From: Clostridium aceticum
GTDB taxonomy: Bacteria; Bacillota; Clostridia; Peptostreptococcales; Natronincolaceae
Length of the DNA stretch: 64,000 bases
Direction: 5' to 3'
Assembly: GCF_001042715.1 (NCBI RefSeq)
Contig: NZ_CP009687.1
Location: 496,001-560,000, forward strand
The position numbers and the translations under genes were made by a program. The notes under the pieces are model-generated. The model ran no database searches. It was given only the letters and a program-made list of their open reading frames with translations, and was not told the origin of the DNA. Of the stretch, positions 26,427-35,409 are shown in pieces. The stretch's first letter is position 1, and every line of letters starts with the position of its first letter.

Positions 26427-26442
26427 TGGCATGGTTATTGCA
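26427..26442 (+). promoter_or_regulatory. Sigma-54 promoter of butanediol dehydrogenase
   Basis: TGGCATG (26427-26433), four bases, TTGCA (26438-26442). The GG and GC dinucleotides are 12 bases apart, as required for -24/-12 promoters. The start site would be near 26453, about 47 bases before the ATG. Confidence 0.8.
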
Positions 26443-26499
26443 ATGTTATAGTGCGGGATAAAGTTTTCACGGGTATTTATAAAAAAGAGGAGGTTTTTT

Positions 26500-27555
26500 A
26501 TGAAGGCAGCAGTATGGTATGGAAAAAAAGATGTTAGAATCATGGAGGTACCTGAGCCGCCAGCACCAGGCAAGGGTAAAGTAAAAATTAAAGTCCAATG
26601 GTGTGGTATATGCGGTTCAGATCTACACGAGTATTTAGCAGGGCCTATTTTTATTCCAACAGAACCCCACCCATTAACAGGGGATACGGCTCCTATCATT
26701 CTTGGGCATGAGTTTTCGGGAGAGATTGTTGAAATAGGACCAGGCGTTGAAGGTTTCAAAGTAGGCGACAGAGTTGCACCCGATGCATGTCAAGTTTGTC
26801 ATATCTGCAATCCCTGCAAAATTGGAAAGTATAACGTTTGTGAAAAACTAGCTTTTACCGGCTTGATGACAAATGGCGCCTTTGCAGAGTATGTTGTTGT
26901 TCCTGATTATACTCTCTATAAAATTCCAGACAATATGACCTATGAAACAGCAGCCCTACTGGAACCGATTTCTGTAGGAATTCATGCAGTACGGCAAGCA
27001 CCAATTCTCCAGGGGGAAAACGTTGTGATATTCGGGGCAGGAGCAATTGGCTTAGCCACACTTCAGGCAGTTCGTGCTGCAGGTGCCAGCAAAATATATG
27101 TGGTGGAAGTAGCGAAGGCTAGAAAAGCTTATGCAAAGCAAATGGGAGCCACTGAAGTCCTTGATCCAAATGAGGTGGATATTAGGAAGAAAATTAAAGA
27201 AGTCACTAAGGGTGTAGGAACAGATGTGGTTTTTGAATGTATTGGCAGTGAAAAGGTAACCCCTCTAGCTGTGGAAGTGGCTAGGACAGGTGGGAAAATT
27301 GTAGTAGTCGGTGTTTATGAAAAAGAAACCAGCCTGAATTTCAACAGTATTGTATTTAAAGATAAGCATATTATTGGTTCCTTGGCTTATGCTGGAGATT
27401 TTGAAATTGCAATTGATCTAATGAATGATGGACGTATTCAGGCGGATCCCTTAATTACCGGAAAAATCAAAATAGATGATTTAGTAGAAAAGGGGTTCAA
27501 CGAATTAGTTCATCGTAAGGAGGAAAATATTAAAATTTTGGTCACGCCTTGGTAG
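26500..27555 (+). CDS. (R,R)-2,3-butanediol dehydrogenase (zinc-dependent MDR)
   Basis: Oxidises 2,3-butanediol to acetoin with NAD+, or the reverse. The 351-residue medium-chain dehydrogenase has catalytic zinc ligands Cys38 (CGICGSD), His70 and Glu71 (GHEF), structural-zinc cysteines 100, 103, 106 and 114, and the nucleotide-binding GAGAIGLATLQ. The GPIFIPTEPHPLTG insert is typical of butanediol dehydrogenases rather than sorbitol or threonine dehydrogenases. Placement beside lipoylation and acetoin dehydrogenase genes, with a sigma-54 promoter of the same type, supports the role. Ribosome site GAGGAGG. A strong terminator follows. Confidence 0.88.
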   Translation: MKAAVWYGKKDVRIMEVPEPPAPGKGKVKIKVQWCGICGSDLHEYLAGPIFIPTEPHPLTGDTAPIILGHEFSGEIVEIGPGVEGFKVGDRVAPDACQVCHICNPCKIGKYNVCEKLAFTGLMTNGAFAEYVVVPDYTLYKIPDNMTYETAALLEPISVGIHAVRQAPILQGENVVIFGAGAIGLATLQAVRAAGASKIYVVEVAKARKAYAKQMGATEVLDPNEVDIRKKIKEVTKGVGTDVVFECIGSEKVTPLAVEVARTGGKIVVVGVYEKETSLNFNSIVFKDKHIIGSLAYAGDFEIAIDLMNDGRIQADPLITGKIKIDDLVEKGFNELVHRKEENIKILVTPW

Positions 27556-27573
27556 TCGAGTTGCTGATGAAAT

Positions 27574-27623
27574 AGAACAATAAAGGACTACTATAATTTT
27601 AATAGTCCTTTATTGTTCTTTTA
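27574..27623 (+). terminator. Terminator after butanediol dehydrogenase
   Basis: A 17-bp perfect stem (27574-27590 with 27603-27619) and T-rich tail. Confidence 0.9.
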
Positions 27624-27661
27624 TAACTGCAAATCAAAATTAAAGGAACGAGGAGGCTATA

Positions 27662-28366
27662 ATGGAAAAAGTATCTTTTATGAATTTAGGGAAATTGAAA
27701 TATGAGAAGGCACTAAGCATCCAAAACCAGCTGTTTGAATATGCCAAAGATCATAAAGAGGCAGCAGGTTTTTTTATAATTCTTGAACATGAGCCTGTGT
27801 TTACGATTGGAAGAGAAGGAGGCCTTGAGAACCTGCTTTATACGCAGGAAGTAATGAAGGCAAGAGGAATAGATATTTATGAAACCAATAGAGGAGGAAA
27901 TATTACCTACCACGGGCCTGGGCAAATAGTGGGGTATCCCATTTTAGATTTATCAAAGTTTAATAAAGACCTCCGATGGTATGTGGATGCCATAGAGGAA
28001 ATGATTATAAAAACCTTGAAAAAAATAGACATTGTTGGAGGGAGAAAGAAAAAACACAGAGGTGTTTGGGTCATGGATCATAAATTATGTGCAGTAGGGA
28101 TACGTGTAAAGAATTGGATTACCATGCACGGGTTTGCTTTGAATTATAATACAGATTTAGATTATTTTAAACTGATTCATCCCTGCGGCATCACAGAATT
28201 TGGTGTGACTTCTATAACATCTATCAACAAGGATATAAAAAAGGAGATGGTGATAGAAGCACTAAAAACTAGCTTTGAAGAGGTGATGCATTGTCATTTA
28301 GTGGGGGATAAAATAAAGGAGGTAGCATATAAAAATGATGAAGACAAGACCATCATGGTTGACTAA
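27662..28366 (+). CDS. lipB: Octanoyl-[ACP]:protein N-octanoyltransferase LipB
   Basis: Transfers octanoyl from acyl carrier protein to the lipoyl domains of dehydrogenase complexes. The 234-residue protein carries the signature RGGNITYHGPGQIVGYPI, Lys141 in DHKLCAVGIR and the acyl-thioester Cys175 in HPCGI. Ribosome site GAGGAGG. It overlaps lipA by 32 bases. The location next to the acetoin dehydrogenase operon suggests it mainly serves AcoC. Confidence 0.95.
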   Translation: MEKVSFMNLGKLKYEKALSIQNQLFEYAKDHKEAAGFFIILEHEPVFTIGREGGLENLLYTQEVMKARGIDIYETNRGGNITYHGPGQIVGYPILDLSKFNKDLRWYVDAIEEMIIKTLKKIDIVGGRKKKHRGVWVMDHKLCAVGIRVKNWITMHGFALNYNTDLDYFKLIHPCGITEFGVTSITSINKDIKKEMVIEALKTSFEEVMHCHLVGDKIKEVAYKNDEDKTIMVD

Positions 28367-29192
28367 AAAAGCAGCAGATCAAAAAAGTTTTTTGAAAATG
28401 GAAAAATTATTAAAGGATTTAGCATTAAATACGGTTTGTGGGGAGGCGGATTGCCCAAATATCGGGGAATGTTTTCAGAAAAAAACGGCTACATTTATGA
28501 TTTTAGGAAAAACATGTACAAGAAACTGTGGGTTCTGTGCAGTCTCTAAAGGAATACCAGAAGCTATAAAAACAGAGGAAGCAGTCAGCGTTGCTATAGC
28601 AGTAAACAAACTAAACTTAAGACATGTGGTGATTACTTCGGTAACACGGGATGATTTGCAGGATGGGGGTGCACAGCATTTTGTAGATACTATAAATGAA
28701 ATCAGGAAATGCAATAAAAATGTTACTATTGAGGTACTGATACCGGACTTTAAAGGAAACAAAAAATCTATACAAAAAGTAATAGATGCTGAACCTGAGA
28801 TTATTAATCATAATTTAGAAACTGTACCTGTGCTATATAGTGAAATAAGATCAGGGGCAAGCTATACTCGATCATTAGGTCTGTTAAAACAAGTGAAGGA
28901 AAGTAATAAAAAAATTATTACGAAAACTGGAATGATGCTGGGTTTAGGGGAAAGGAGAGAGGAGGTACTAGAAGTGATGGATGATTTACGGAAAATAGAT
29001 TGTGATGTTTTGACCCTTGGGCAGTATTTAAAACCAACAGAGGGACATATAGATGTAGAAGAATACATTTCTCCAGAGCGCTTCAGTGTTTATAAGGAAA
29101 TAGCTCTTAAAAAAGGGTTTAAATTTGTTGAGAGTGGGCCTTTTGTAAGAAGTTCTTATCAAGCTGTGAATATAATTGAGGGAATGTTTTAA
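28335..29192 (+). CDS. lipA: Lipoyl synthase LipA
   Basis: Radical-SAM enzyme that inserts two sulfurs into protein-bound octanoyl groups. Both cluster motifs are present: auxiliary CGEADCPNIGEC and radical-SAM CTRNCGFC. Length 285 residues is normal, and a C-terminal RSSY motif (VRSSYQA) is visible. The start at 28335 lies within the lipB 3' end, preceded by AAAGGAGG; a second ATG follows immediately. Works with LipB on the acetoin dehydrogenase E2. Confidence 0.96.
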   Translation: MMKTRPSWLTKKAADQKSFLKMEKLLKDLALNTVCGEADCPNIGECFQKKTATFMILGKTCTRNCGFCAVSKGIPEAIKTEEAVSVAIAVNKLNLRHVVITSVTRDDLQDGGAQHFVDTINEIRKCNKNVTIEVLIPDFKGNKKSIQKVIDAEPEIINHNLETVPVLYSEIRSGASYTRSLGLLKQVKESNKKIITKTGMMLGLGERREEVLEVMDDLRKIDCDVLTLGQYLKPTEGHIDVEEYISPERFSVYKEIALKKGFKFVESGPFVRSSYQAVNIIEGMF

Positions 29193-29398
29193 GATCTTTG
29201 TGGAGGTTTTATTTGTTAACAAAGATTAAAAAGTTTAGAAAACAAAAATAGTCGTTATAATTAGAAAATTTATGTTATGCTATAATAAAACATACACTTC
29301 CAAGAATGCGTTTTGCTTTTTCTAGTGCTATTTATGAAGAGTAGAAGGATGATTAGGGATATGAAATTTCCGATATCTGTTAAGGGGGAAGGTGAGGC

Positions 29399-31369
29399 AT
29401 GTTACATAGAACAAGTAGTTCTAGAAGGCTAAATATAAAACAGGCATGGAATAAATTCGTATTGTCGGGAAAAGTGGAAGAAAGTTATGTGCGTGATGTT
29501 ATAGCTGATTCGTGGCTTCGTTGCTATAATATGGGAGTAAATCACCGGGACGGCTATTGTCAAGATTTGTTACCTAAAGAGGAAATCCAACAATACATTC
29601 AAGAAAAAAAACAGCTTATAGATATTGCAAAACCTATTATGAAAACTTTATCTAAGTGCGTAGAAGGCTCTAGTTTTATTGTTGTGTTGGCCAATGAAAA
29701 AGGCTTCATACTGGAATCTATGGGAGACCCAGATGTTTTAGCAATGACAAAGACCATCAACTTTCTCCCTGGGGGAGATTGGTCTGAAGAGTGCGTTGGT
29801 ACCAATGCTATAGGAACTACACTGGCGATTAATAGCCCCATACAGGTTTCGGGAGAGGAACACTACTGTAGTAAACATCATATTTGGGCTTGCTCTGCTG
29901 CCCCTATACATGATTCCTTCGGAAATGTCATTGGTTGTTTAGATATGTCCTGCTCAATAGGACGAGAACATTCAAAGGATTTAGGTATGGTTGTTGCGGC
30001 AGTAAGAGCTATAGAAAATCAACTGCATAAGGAAGAAACGCAAGGACAACTATTTGCGGCACACAAGCACTTAACTACTGTGTTGAATACAATTTCAGAA
30101 GGTATTATGTCCATTGATAAGGATTTTGTTATAACACATGTAAACCCAGCCTTGTCTAAAATTATAGGTATGCTTCCAAGTCATATGATCGGAAAACAGA
30201 TCAACAGTATTTTTGAGGACTGCTATCATATCAAGAAGGTTTTAGAAACAGGCAAAGCTTGTTTAGAAGACGAAGTTAGGATAGATGTACTGAATCAACA
30301 TATTCACTGTACATTAGAAGCCAACCCTATAAAGGATAAATCGATGCAGGTTGTGGGAGCAGTGGTGATTTTTCGAGAGATTAAACAAGTACATCAGATT
30401 GTAAATAAGATGGCAGCTACTCAGGCAAGATTTCGCTTCAGAGATATTGTTGGAAAGAGTGATAAAGTTCAAGAGACGATTAGAAAAGCAAAAATAGCTG
30501 CTAAAAGTCCATCTACAGTTTTATTATTGGGAGAAAGCGGTACGGGTAAAGAGGTTTTTGCACAGACAATCCATAATTCCAGCGAGCGTAAAGATGCCCC
30601 TTTTATAGCTGTGAACTGTGCTGCTATGCCTAGAGAACTGATACAAAGTGAGCTTTTCGGTTATTGTGAGGGGGCCTTTACCGGTGCTAAACGGGGAGGA
30701 AGACCAGGAAAATTTGAATTAGCTGATGGTGGTACATTGCTATTAGACGAAATAGGAGATATGCCTATTGATATGCAGGTGAATCTACTAAGGGTTTTGC
30801 AAGAAAAAAATGTAGTAAGGGTAGGGGGCGATAAGCCAATTCCTATCGACGTCCGTGTCATTGCTGCTACGAATAAAAACTTAAGTTTAGAAGTAGAAAA
30901 AGGCATTTTTCGTAAAGACCTGTTTTATCGATTAAATGTTGTTACCATTAATATTCCACCTTTAAAAGAAAGGTATGGAGATATTACGTTGTTTGTTGAA
31001 TATTTTCTTCAAAAGATGTCACTTAAGTTAGGGAAGGAAATTTCACAGGTTGATGCTGAAGTGATGGAAATTTTAAATCATTATCATTGGCCAGGGAATG
31101 TTAGAGAGCTGGAGAATGTATTAGAATATGCTATCAATATGGTAGAAGGGAATAGTATGACAAAGGAATGTTTACCTTATTACCTTAACACGGCAGAGGT
31201 AAAAATAAAGAAAGAAGAGGAGCTTTTTACGCTTGCAGAACTAGAGTGTAATGCAATCAGAAAAGCGCTAAAAACATTTGATGGTAATATCACGCAGGTA
31301 GCTCAATCCCTGGGCATTGCTCGAAATACCCTTTACGAAAAAATGAAAAAATATAAAATAAAAAAATAA
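29399..31369 (+). CDS. acoR: Sigma-54-dependent transcriptional activator AcoR
   Basis: A 656-residue enhancer-binding protein. An N-terminal GAF-like sensor (about 60-205, including [17 protein letters not shown] typical of AcoR proteins) is followed by a PAS domain (about 215-330), an AAA+ domain with Walker A GESGTGKE (about 378), the sigma-54-contacting GAFTGA loop (about 424), LLDEIGDM Walker B, and a Fis-type helix-turn-helix at the C-terminus ([21 protein letters not shown]). It should activate the sigma-54 promoter of the downstream aco operon and possibly that of butanediol dehydrogenase. Two terminators follow, isolating it from the operon. Confidence 0.94.
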   Translation: MLHRTSSSRRLNIKQAWNKFVLSGKVEESYVRDVIADSWLRCYNMGVNHRDGYCQDLLPKEEIQQYIQEKKQLIDIAKPIMKTLSKCVEGSSFIVVLANEKGFILESMGDPDVLAMTKTINFLPGGDWSEECVGTNAIGTTLAINSPIQVSGEEHYCSKHHIWACSAAPIHDSFGNVIGCLDMSCSIGREHSKDLGMVVAAVRAIENQLHKEETQGQLFAAHKHLTTVLNTISEGIMSIDKDFVITHVNPALSKIIGMLPSHMIGKQINSIFEDCYHIKKVLETGKACLEDEVRIDVLNQHIHCTLEANPIKDKSMQVVGAVVIFREIKQVHQIVNKMAATQARFRFRDIVGKSDKVQETIRKAKIAAKSPSTVLLLGESGTGKEVFAQTIHNSSERKDAPFIAVNCAAMPRELIQSELFGYCEGAFTGAKRGGRPGKFELADGGTLLLDEIGDMPIDMQVNLLRVLQEKNVVRVGGDKPIPIDVRVIAATNKNLSLEVEKGIFRKDLFYRLNVVTINIPPLKERYGDITLFVEYFLQKMSLKLGKEISQVDAEVMEILNHYHWPGNVRELENVLEYAINMVEGNSMTKECLPYYLNTAEVKIKKEEELFTLAELECNAIRKALKTFDGNITQVAQSLGIARNTLYEKMKKYKIKK

Positions 31370-31392
31370 AGCAAGTTTGCTTTATTTTTTTA
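31361..31392 (+). terminator. First terminator after acoR
   Basis: Stem arms 31361-31374 and 31377-31390 overlap the acoR stop codon and end in a T-run. Confidence 0.85.
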
Positions 31393-31433
31393 TTTTCAGA
31401 AACTAGATCTTCTGAGGATAAGGGATGAATGAT

Positions 31434-31466
31434 AAAAACAATAGTTCTAAGAACTATTGTTTTTTT
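31434..31466 (+). terminator. Second terminator after acoR
   Basis: A 14-bp stem (31434-31447 with 31451-31464), three-base loop, T-run. It backs up the first terminator. Confidence 0.85.
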
Positions 31467-31486
31467 AGTGTCCTGAAATTGATGAG

Positions 31487-31577
31487 TGTTAGATATTCTA
31501 ACAGTAGATATCTGGAGATGAAGAAATTCAATTGTTGCTAGTAAAGAGTGTAGTGAAAACTGTTAGAAAAACTAACA
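31487..31577. promoter_or_regulatory. Two candidate AcoR-binding palindromes
   Basis: TGTTAG-N5-CTAACA occurs at 31487-31503 and again at 31561-31577. Centres are 74 bases apart, about seven helical turns, so both face the same side of DNA. They lie about 310-400 bases upstream of the aco sigma-54 promoter, a normal distance for enhancer sites. Confidence 0.65.
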
Positions 31578-31887
31578 AAGTCTTTGCTTTTTAATAGTAA
31601 CAACTATATTAATAAGACAGTTCTTATTTAAAAATTATTTTGTAAAATGCCATAAAGTTATGTATTGAAATTTAGATTTTAGATAGTTAAGACGTACAAT
31701 TCCGTCTTGGCTAAAGAATATGGTCAAAAACTACAAATGCAGCATTTGGTATATTAAAGTTTATAAACGTATGCCTATAAAAATGTAAAAATATATTGAA
31801 ACCTCTAGAGAAAGCGGCAGTTTTTATTAGGTCAGAGACATAGACAGCTCCATGGTTGATAAAAATTTCTAATAATAGCTTTGGTAA
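31578..31887. other. Spacer between palindromes and aco promoter
   Basis: AT-rich, no credible gene. A 6-bp hairpin (31689-31694 with 31703-31708) is the only structure seen. Probably DNA that loops between activator sites and promoter. Confidence 0.4.
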
Positions 31888-31903
31888 TGGCACACTTATT
31901 GCT
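31888..31903 (+). promoter_or_regulatory. Sigma-54 promoter of the aco operon
   Basis: TGGCAC (31888-31893), five bases, TTGCT (31899-31903): a consensus -24/-12 promoter with correct 12-base GG-to-GC spacing. The start site would be near 31914, about 30 bases before the first gene. Confidence 0.93.
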
Positions 31904-31944
31904 TTATTTATTAAAGGAAGGCTAAGAGAGTATTAGGAGGTGGC

Positions 31945-32331
31945 ATGATGTGGAAGCGATATATCGTTGAGTTAGGCTGGGGAGCAGATCTGCATGGACA
32001 GGATGTAACAAAGGCGGCTGAAAGAGCTGTAAAGGATGCAATCTCTAAAAGCTGTCTTTGTGGTTTGAAAGAGATACTGGAAGTCGCAGATCTTAACGAA
32101 GTAGGTGTACATGTCACGATTGCTGCACCTTATCCAGAAAAAGTAGAGGCAGAAAAGGTGATAAAGGTTCTACCCATAGGTAAGAAGTCAATAGAAATCG
32201 TGAAGGGAGGGATGGAAGTACCAGGACTTTGTGTGGAGGAATTTGGAGATTTAAAAGATAGTATAGTGATTGCGAATGCATGCGTAGAAGTAAAGGTGTC
32301 TTGTGAAAACTCTATACCAGCTAAAAAATGA
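31945..32331 (+). CDS. Lin0512-family conserved protein, first gene of aco operon
   Basis: A 128-residue protein of the Lin0512 family, recognised from its N-terminus RYIVELGWGADLHGQDVTKA and a following SCLCGL motif. No enzymatic function is known for the family. The AGGAGGTGG ribosome site fits the first of two adjacent ATGs. Being first in the operon, right behind the sigma-54 promoter, it is co-expressed with the acetoin dehydrogenase complex. Four cysteines are present; a redox or metal role would be speculation. Confidence 0.8.
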   Translation: MMWKRYIVELGWGADLHGQDVTKAAERAVKDAISKSCLCGLKEILEVADLNEVGVHVTIAAPYPEKVEAEKVIKVLPIGKKSIEIVKGGMEVPGLCVEEFGDLKDSIVIANACVEVKVSCENSIPAKK

Positions 32332-32343
32332 GGAGGGAATAAT

Positions 32344-33330
32344 GTGAATTTATCTAACGACAAGGTTATTGAAATCTATAACCAAATGTTAAAAATAAGG
32401 AAATTTGAAGAAAAGGCTATGAAGCTTTTTGCGGAGGGGGAAATCCCTGGATTTGTTCATCTATATATTGGAGAAGAAGCTGTTGCCACAGGTGTTTGTG
32501 CCAACCTAACAGAGGCTGATTATATTACAAGTACCCATAGAGGCCATGGACATATTCTTGCTAAAGGTGGAAATTTAAAAGAAATGATGGCAGAACTTTA
32601 TGGAAAAGCAACGGGATATTGCAAAGGAAAAGGCGGATCTATGCATATAGCAGATGCCACAAAGGGGATTTTAGGTGCCAACGGTATTGTAGGTGCTGGA
32701 CACAATCTCGCTGTTGGGGCAGGGATTACAGCACAATATAACGGAACAGATCAAGTTTGTGTTTGCTTCTTTGGAGATGCTTCCACCAATCAGAGTACCT
32801 TTCACGAAGCATTAAATCTTGCAAGTATATGGAAACTTCCTGTGGTTTTTGTGTGTGAAAATAATTTATATGGTATTTCCATGAGTCAGTCTAGGCATCA
32901 AGCGATACAAGATGTATCCGATAGAGCAGTTGCCTATAACATGCCTGGAGTAACTGTCGATGGCAACGATGTATTTGCTGTTTATGAAGCAGCAAATGAA
33001 GCCATCAAAAGAGCTAGAAACGGTCAGGGACCTACTTTAGTAGAATGTAAAACCTATAGACACAGAGGTCATTTTGAAGGAGATCCTACCTCCTATCGGT
33101 CTTCTGAAGAATTAGCAGAATGGTTACAAAAGGACCCATTGGAGAGATTAGAAAAACATATGTTGGCCAATAAAGTAATCACGCCTGAGGCGTTAGAAGG
33201 ATTAAACAAGGATGTGAATCAGCAGATAGCAGAGGCTGTAGAGTTTGCAGGCAACAGTCCATATCCTGCGCTAGAATCAGCGGTTGAGGATATTTATACA
33301 GATATCGTAGAGGAGGTTCGAGTTAGATGA
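32344..33330 (+). CDS. acoA: Acetoin dehydrogenase E1 component, alpha subunit
   Basis: Thiamine-diphosphate-dependent subunit that cleaves acetoin and passes the C2 unit to the lipoyl arm of E2. 328 residues. The TPP motif begins at GDASTNQSTFHEALN and ends at ENN about 30 residues on; STHRGHGHILAKG and the YRHRGHFEGDP loop are conserved. The start is GTG at 32344 with GAGGAGGG before it; the ATG two bases earlier runs straight into a stop. Overlaps acoB by four bases. Confidence 0.93.
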   Translation: MNLSNDKVIEIYNQMLKIRKFEEKAMKLFAEGEIPGFVHLYIGEEAVATGVCANLTEADYITSTHRGHGHILAKGGNLKEMMAELYGKATGYCKGKGGSMHIADATKGILGANGIVGAGHNLAVGAGITAQYNGTDQVCVCFFGDASTNQSTFHEALNLASIWKLPVVFVCENNLYGISMSQSRHQAIQDVSDRAVAYNMPGVTVDGNDVFAVYEAANEAIKRARNGQGPTLVECKTYRHRGHFEGDPTSYRSSEELAEWLQKDPLERLEKHMLANKVITPEALEGLNKDVNQQIAEAVEFAGNSPYPALESAVEDIYTDIVEEVRVR

Positions 33331-34310
33331 GAAATATGACCTATGGTGAAGCAATAAGAGAAGGTATGAGGATCAAAATGAAAGAAGATCCAAAGGTATT
33401 TATTATGGGGGAAGACGTTGGTGCCTTTGGTGGATGCTTTGGTGTAACGGCTGGACTTTTTGAAGAGTTTGGAGAAAAAAGAGTAAAGGATACCCCGATA
33501 TCAGAAGGTGTTATTATTGGTGGAGCTGTTGGTGCGGCAGCAACTGGACTTAGACCTATAGCCGAATTAATGTTTATTGACTTTTTAACGGTAGGGATGG
33601 ATCAGATTGTAAATCAAGCAGCAAAAATGAGGTATATGTTTGGTGGAAAGATTACTGTGCCTATGGTTGTTAGACTGCCTGCTGGTGGTGGCGTTCAAGC
33701 AGCAGCCCAACATTCACAATCCCTTGAAGCATGGTTGACCCATGTGCCTGGATTAAAGGTAGTATATCCATCTACCCCACAGGATGCATTAGGGCTTATG
33801 CTAACTGCTATCGAAGATGATAATCCAGTGATGTATATAGAGCATAAGGCAATGTATGCTATGAAGGGTAATGTGGAGGATCAGGTGGCACCGATTCCTT
33901 TTGGAGTTGCTGATATAAAAAGAGAAGGTGAAGATGTCACAATAATTGCCTATGGGAAGATGCTCCATGAGGCTTTAAAAGCAGCGGAAGAGCTTGCCAA
34001 AGAAGGAATCGAAGTTGAAGTAATCGATCCAAGAACATTATATCCATTAGATCAAGAAACAATATTAAAATCCGTTGAAAAGACAAATAGAGTAGTTGTT
34101 GCTACAGAAGAAAACAAAAGAGGTGGCTATGGCGGGGAAATTGCAGCACTTATTGCTGAAAAAGCCTTTGATCATTTAGATGCTCCTATTGTCAGAGTAG
34201 GTGCATTAGATACCCCTATACCATTTACAGCTTGTCTTGAGAATTATGTACTTCCAAATTCTGTCGACATCATAAGAGCAGTAAAAAGCACTGTACATAG
34301 TGCTGTCTAA
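33327..34310 (+). CDS. acoB: Acetoin dehydrogenase E1 component, beta subunit
   Basis: Second half of the E1 heterotetramer, 327 residues. Landmarks: MGEDVGAFGGCFGVT, the conserved AELMFIDFLTVGMDQIVNQAAKMRY region that binds the cofactor pyrimidine, and RVGALDTPIPF near the C-terminus. Its ATG overlaps the acoA stop (ATGA). A hairpin separates it from acoX. Confidence 0.95.
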   Translation: MRNMTYGEAIREGMRIKMKEDPKVFIMGEDVGAFGGCFGVTAGLFEEFGEKRVKDTPISEGVIIGGAVGAAATGLRPIAELMFIDFLTVGMDQIVNQAAKMRYMFGGKITVPMVVRLPAGGGVQAAAQHSQSLEAWLTHVPGLKVVYPSTPQDALGLMLTAIEDDNPVMYIEHKAMYAMKGNVEDQVAPIPFGVADIKREGEDVTIIAYGKMLHEALKAAEELAKEGIEVEVIDPRTLYPLDQETILKSVEKTNRVVVATEENKRGGYGGEIAALIAEKAFDHLDAPIVRVGALDTPIPFTACLENYVLPNSVDIIRAVKSTVHSAV

Positions 34311-34317
34311 ATCAATA

Positions 34318-34344
34318 GGGGGTAACTTATGTTACCCCCCTTTA
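34318..34344 (+). terminator. Intercistronic hairpin between acoB and acoX
   Basis: Nine-bp GC-rich stem (34318-34326 with 34331-34339), TTAT loop, short T stretch. Probably a partial attenuator or mRNA processing/stability element, since acoC and acoL downstream are needed. Confidence 0.6.
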
Positions 34345-34359
34345 AAAGGGTGGTAGGAT

Positions 34360-35355
34360 ATGTCGAGTATAGGGATCATTGCCAATCCTGTATCAGGTAA
34401 AGATATAAGAAGACTTGTTTCCCACGCAACTGTTGTGGATAACCATGAAAAAGTAAATATTGTTGAGCGAATTCTACTGGGGGCGCAGCAATGCGGTGTA
34501 AAAAACATCTATATTATGCCGGACTCCTTTAATATAGGTTATAAGGCAATAGACAACTTATCCTATTCAAGAGAACTGACCAGTAGCGTAGAAGTTTTAT
34601 GTATGAAACTTAGTGCCAATGCAACAGATACTACATGTGCCGCAAAGATGATGGAAGATATGAAGATAGGTTGCCTGATTGTACTAGGTGGGGATGGCAC
34701 CAATAGGGCAGCAGCGAAGGTGATAAAAGATACGCCACTGATCAGTATATCGACAGGCACCAATAATGTTTACCCTGAAATGATAGAGGGTACTGTAGCT
34801 GGAATAGCTGCAGCAGTAGCTGCTTCTGGAAAGTATGCTAAGGATAGCATATGTAAAAGAGATAAAAAAATTGAAATCTATAAAAACCAAGAATTAATAG
34901 ATATTGCATTGGTGGATGCAGTACTATCAAAAAGTTTATTTGTTGGCTCCAAAGCAATTTGGGACATGGAGGATATGATAGAAATAATCGTATCGAAAGC
35001 GCATCCTGCGTCTATAGGTTTTTCCTCCATTGTGGGGTGTAAAAAAATCATAAGAGATGAAGATGATTTTGGTGCTTCTGTTAATTTAACAGAAGATAGA
35101 TATAATATTCTTGCACCGATGGCGGCAGGGCTAGTAAAAAAAGTCTGCATGGGTGAACCGAAAATTTTAAAACTCAATAGAGTATACGTGTATGAAACAA
35201 AGTGTAATGGTATGATTGCGGTTGACGGTGAAAGAGAGATTCCCTTTAGAGAAAATGAAAAGATAACCTTTAAAATAACGAGGAATGGACCTCTTCGTGT
35301 AAATATAAAAAAGGCATTAGAAGATGCGCAGAAAGATGGTTTTTTTCTTAGATGA
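34360..35355 (+). CDS. acoX: AcoX, ATP-NAD kinase-like protein of the acetoin operon
   Basis: A 331-residue protein related to NAD kinases: GIIANPVSGKD at the N-terminus and the nucleotide-binding loop LGGDGTNRAAAK, then ISTGTNN. AcoX is often encoded in acetoin operons; its exact reaction is unsettled and it is dispensable in some hosts. It lies between E1 beta and E2, the usual position. Ribosome site GGTGGTAGG upstream of the ATG. Confidence 0.88.
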   Translation: MSSIGIIANPVSGKDIRRLVSHATVVDNHEKVNIVERILLGAQQCGVKNIYIMPDSFNIGYKAIDNLSYSRELTSSVEVLCMKLSANATDTTCAAKMMEDMKIGCLIVLGGDGTNRAAAKVIKDTPLISISTGTNNVYPEMIEGTVAGIAAAVAASGKYAKDSICKRDKKIEIYKNQELIDIALVDAVLSKSLFVGSKAIWDMEDMIEIIVSKAHPASIGFSSIVGCKKIIRDEDDFGASVNLTEDRYNILAPMAAGLVKKVCMGEPKILKLNRVYVYETKCNGMIAVDGEREIPFRENEKITFKITRNGPLRVNIKKALEDAQKDGFFLR

Positions 35356-35409
35356 CAATAAAAATGAAATTTTGTAAATAGAGGACTACAGTATAGAGGA
35401 GGATTAAAC

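Noticed and set aside
31711-31893. Minus-strand frame in the acoR-aco intergenic region
   Set aside because: It overlaps the sigma-54 promoter, has no ribosome site and no recognisable motif.
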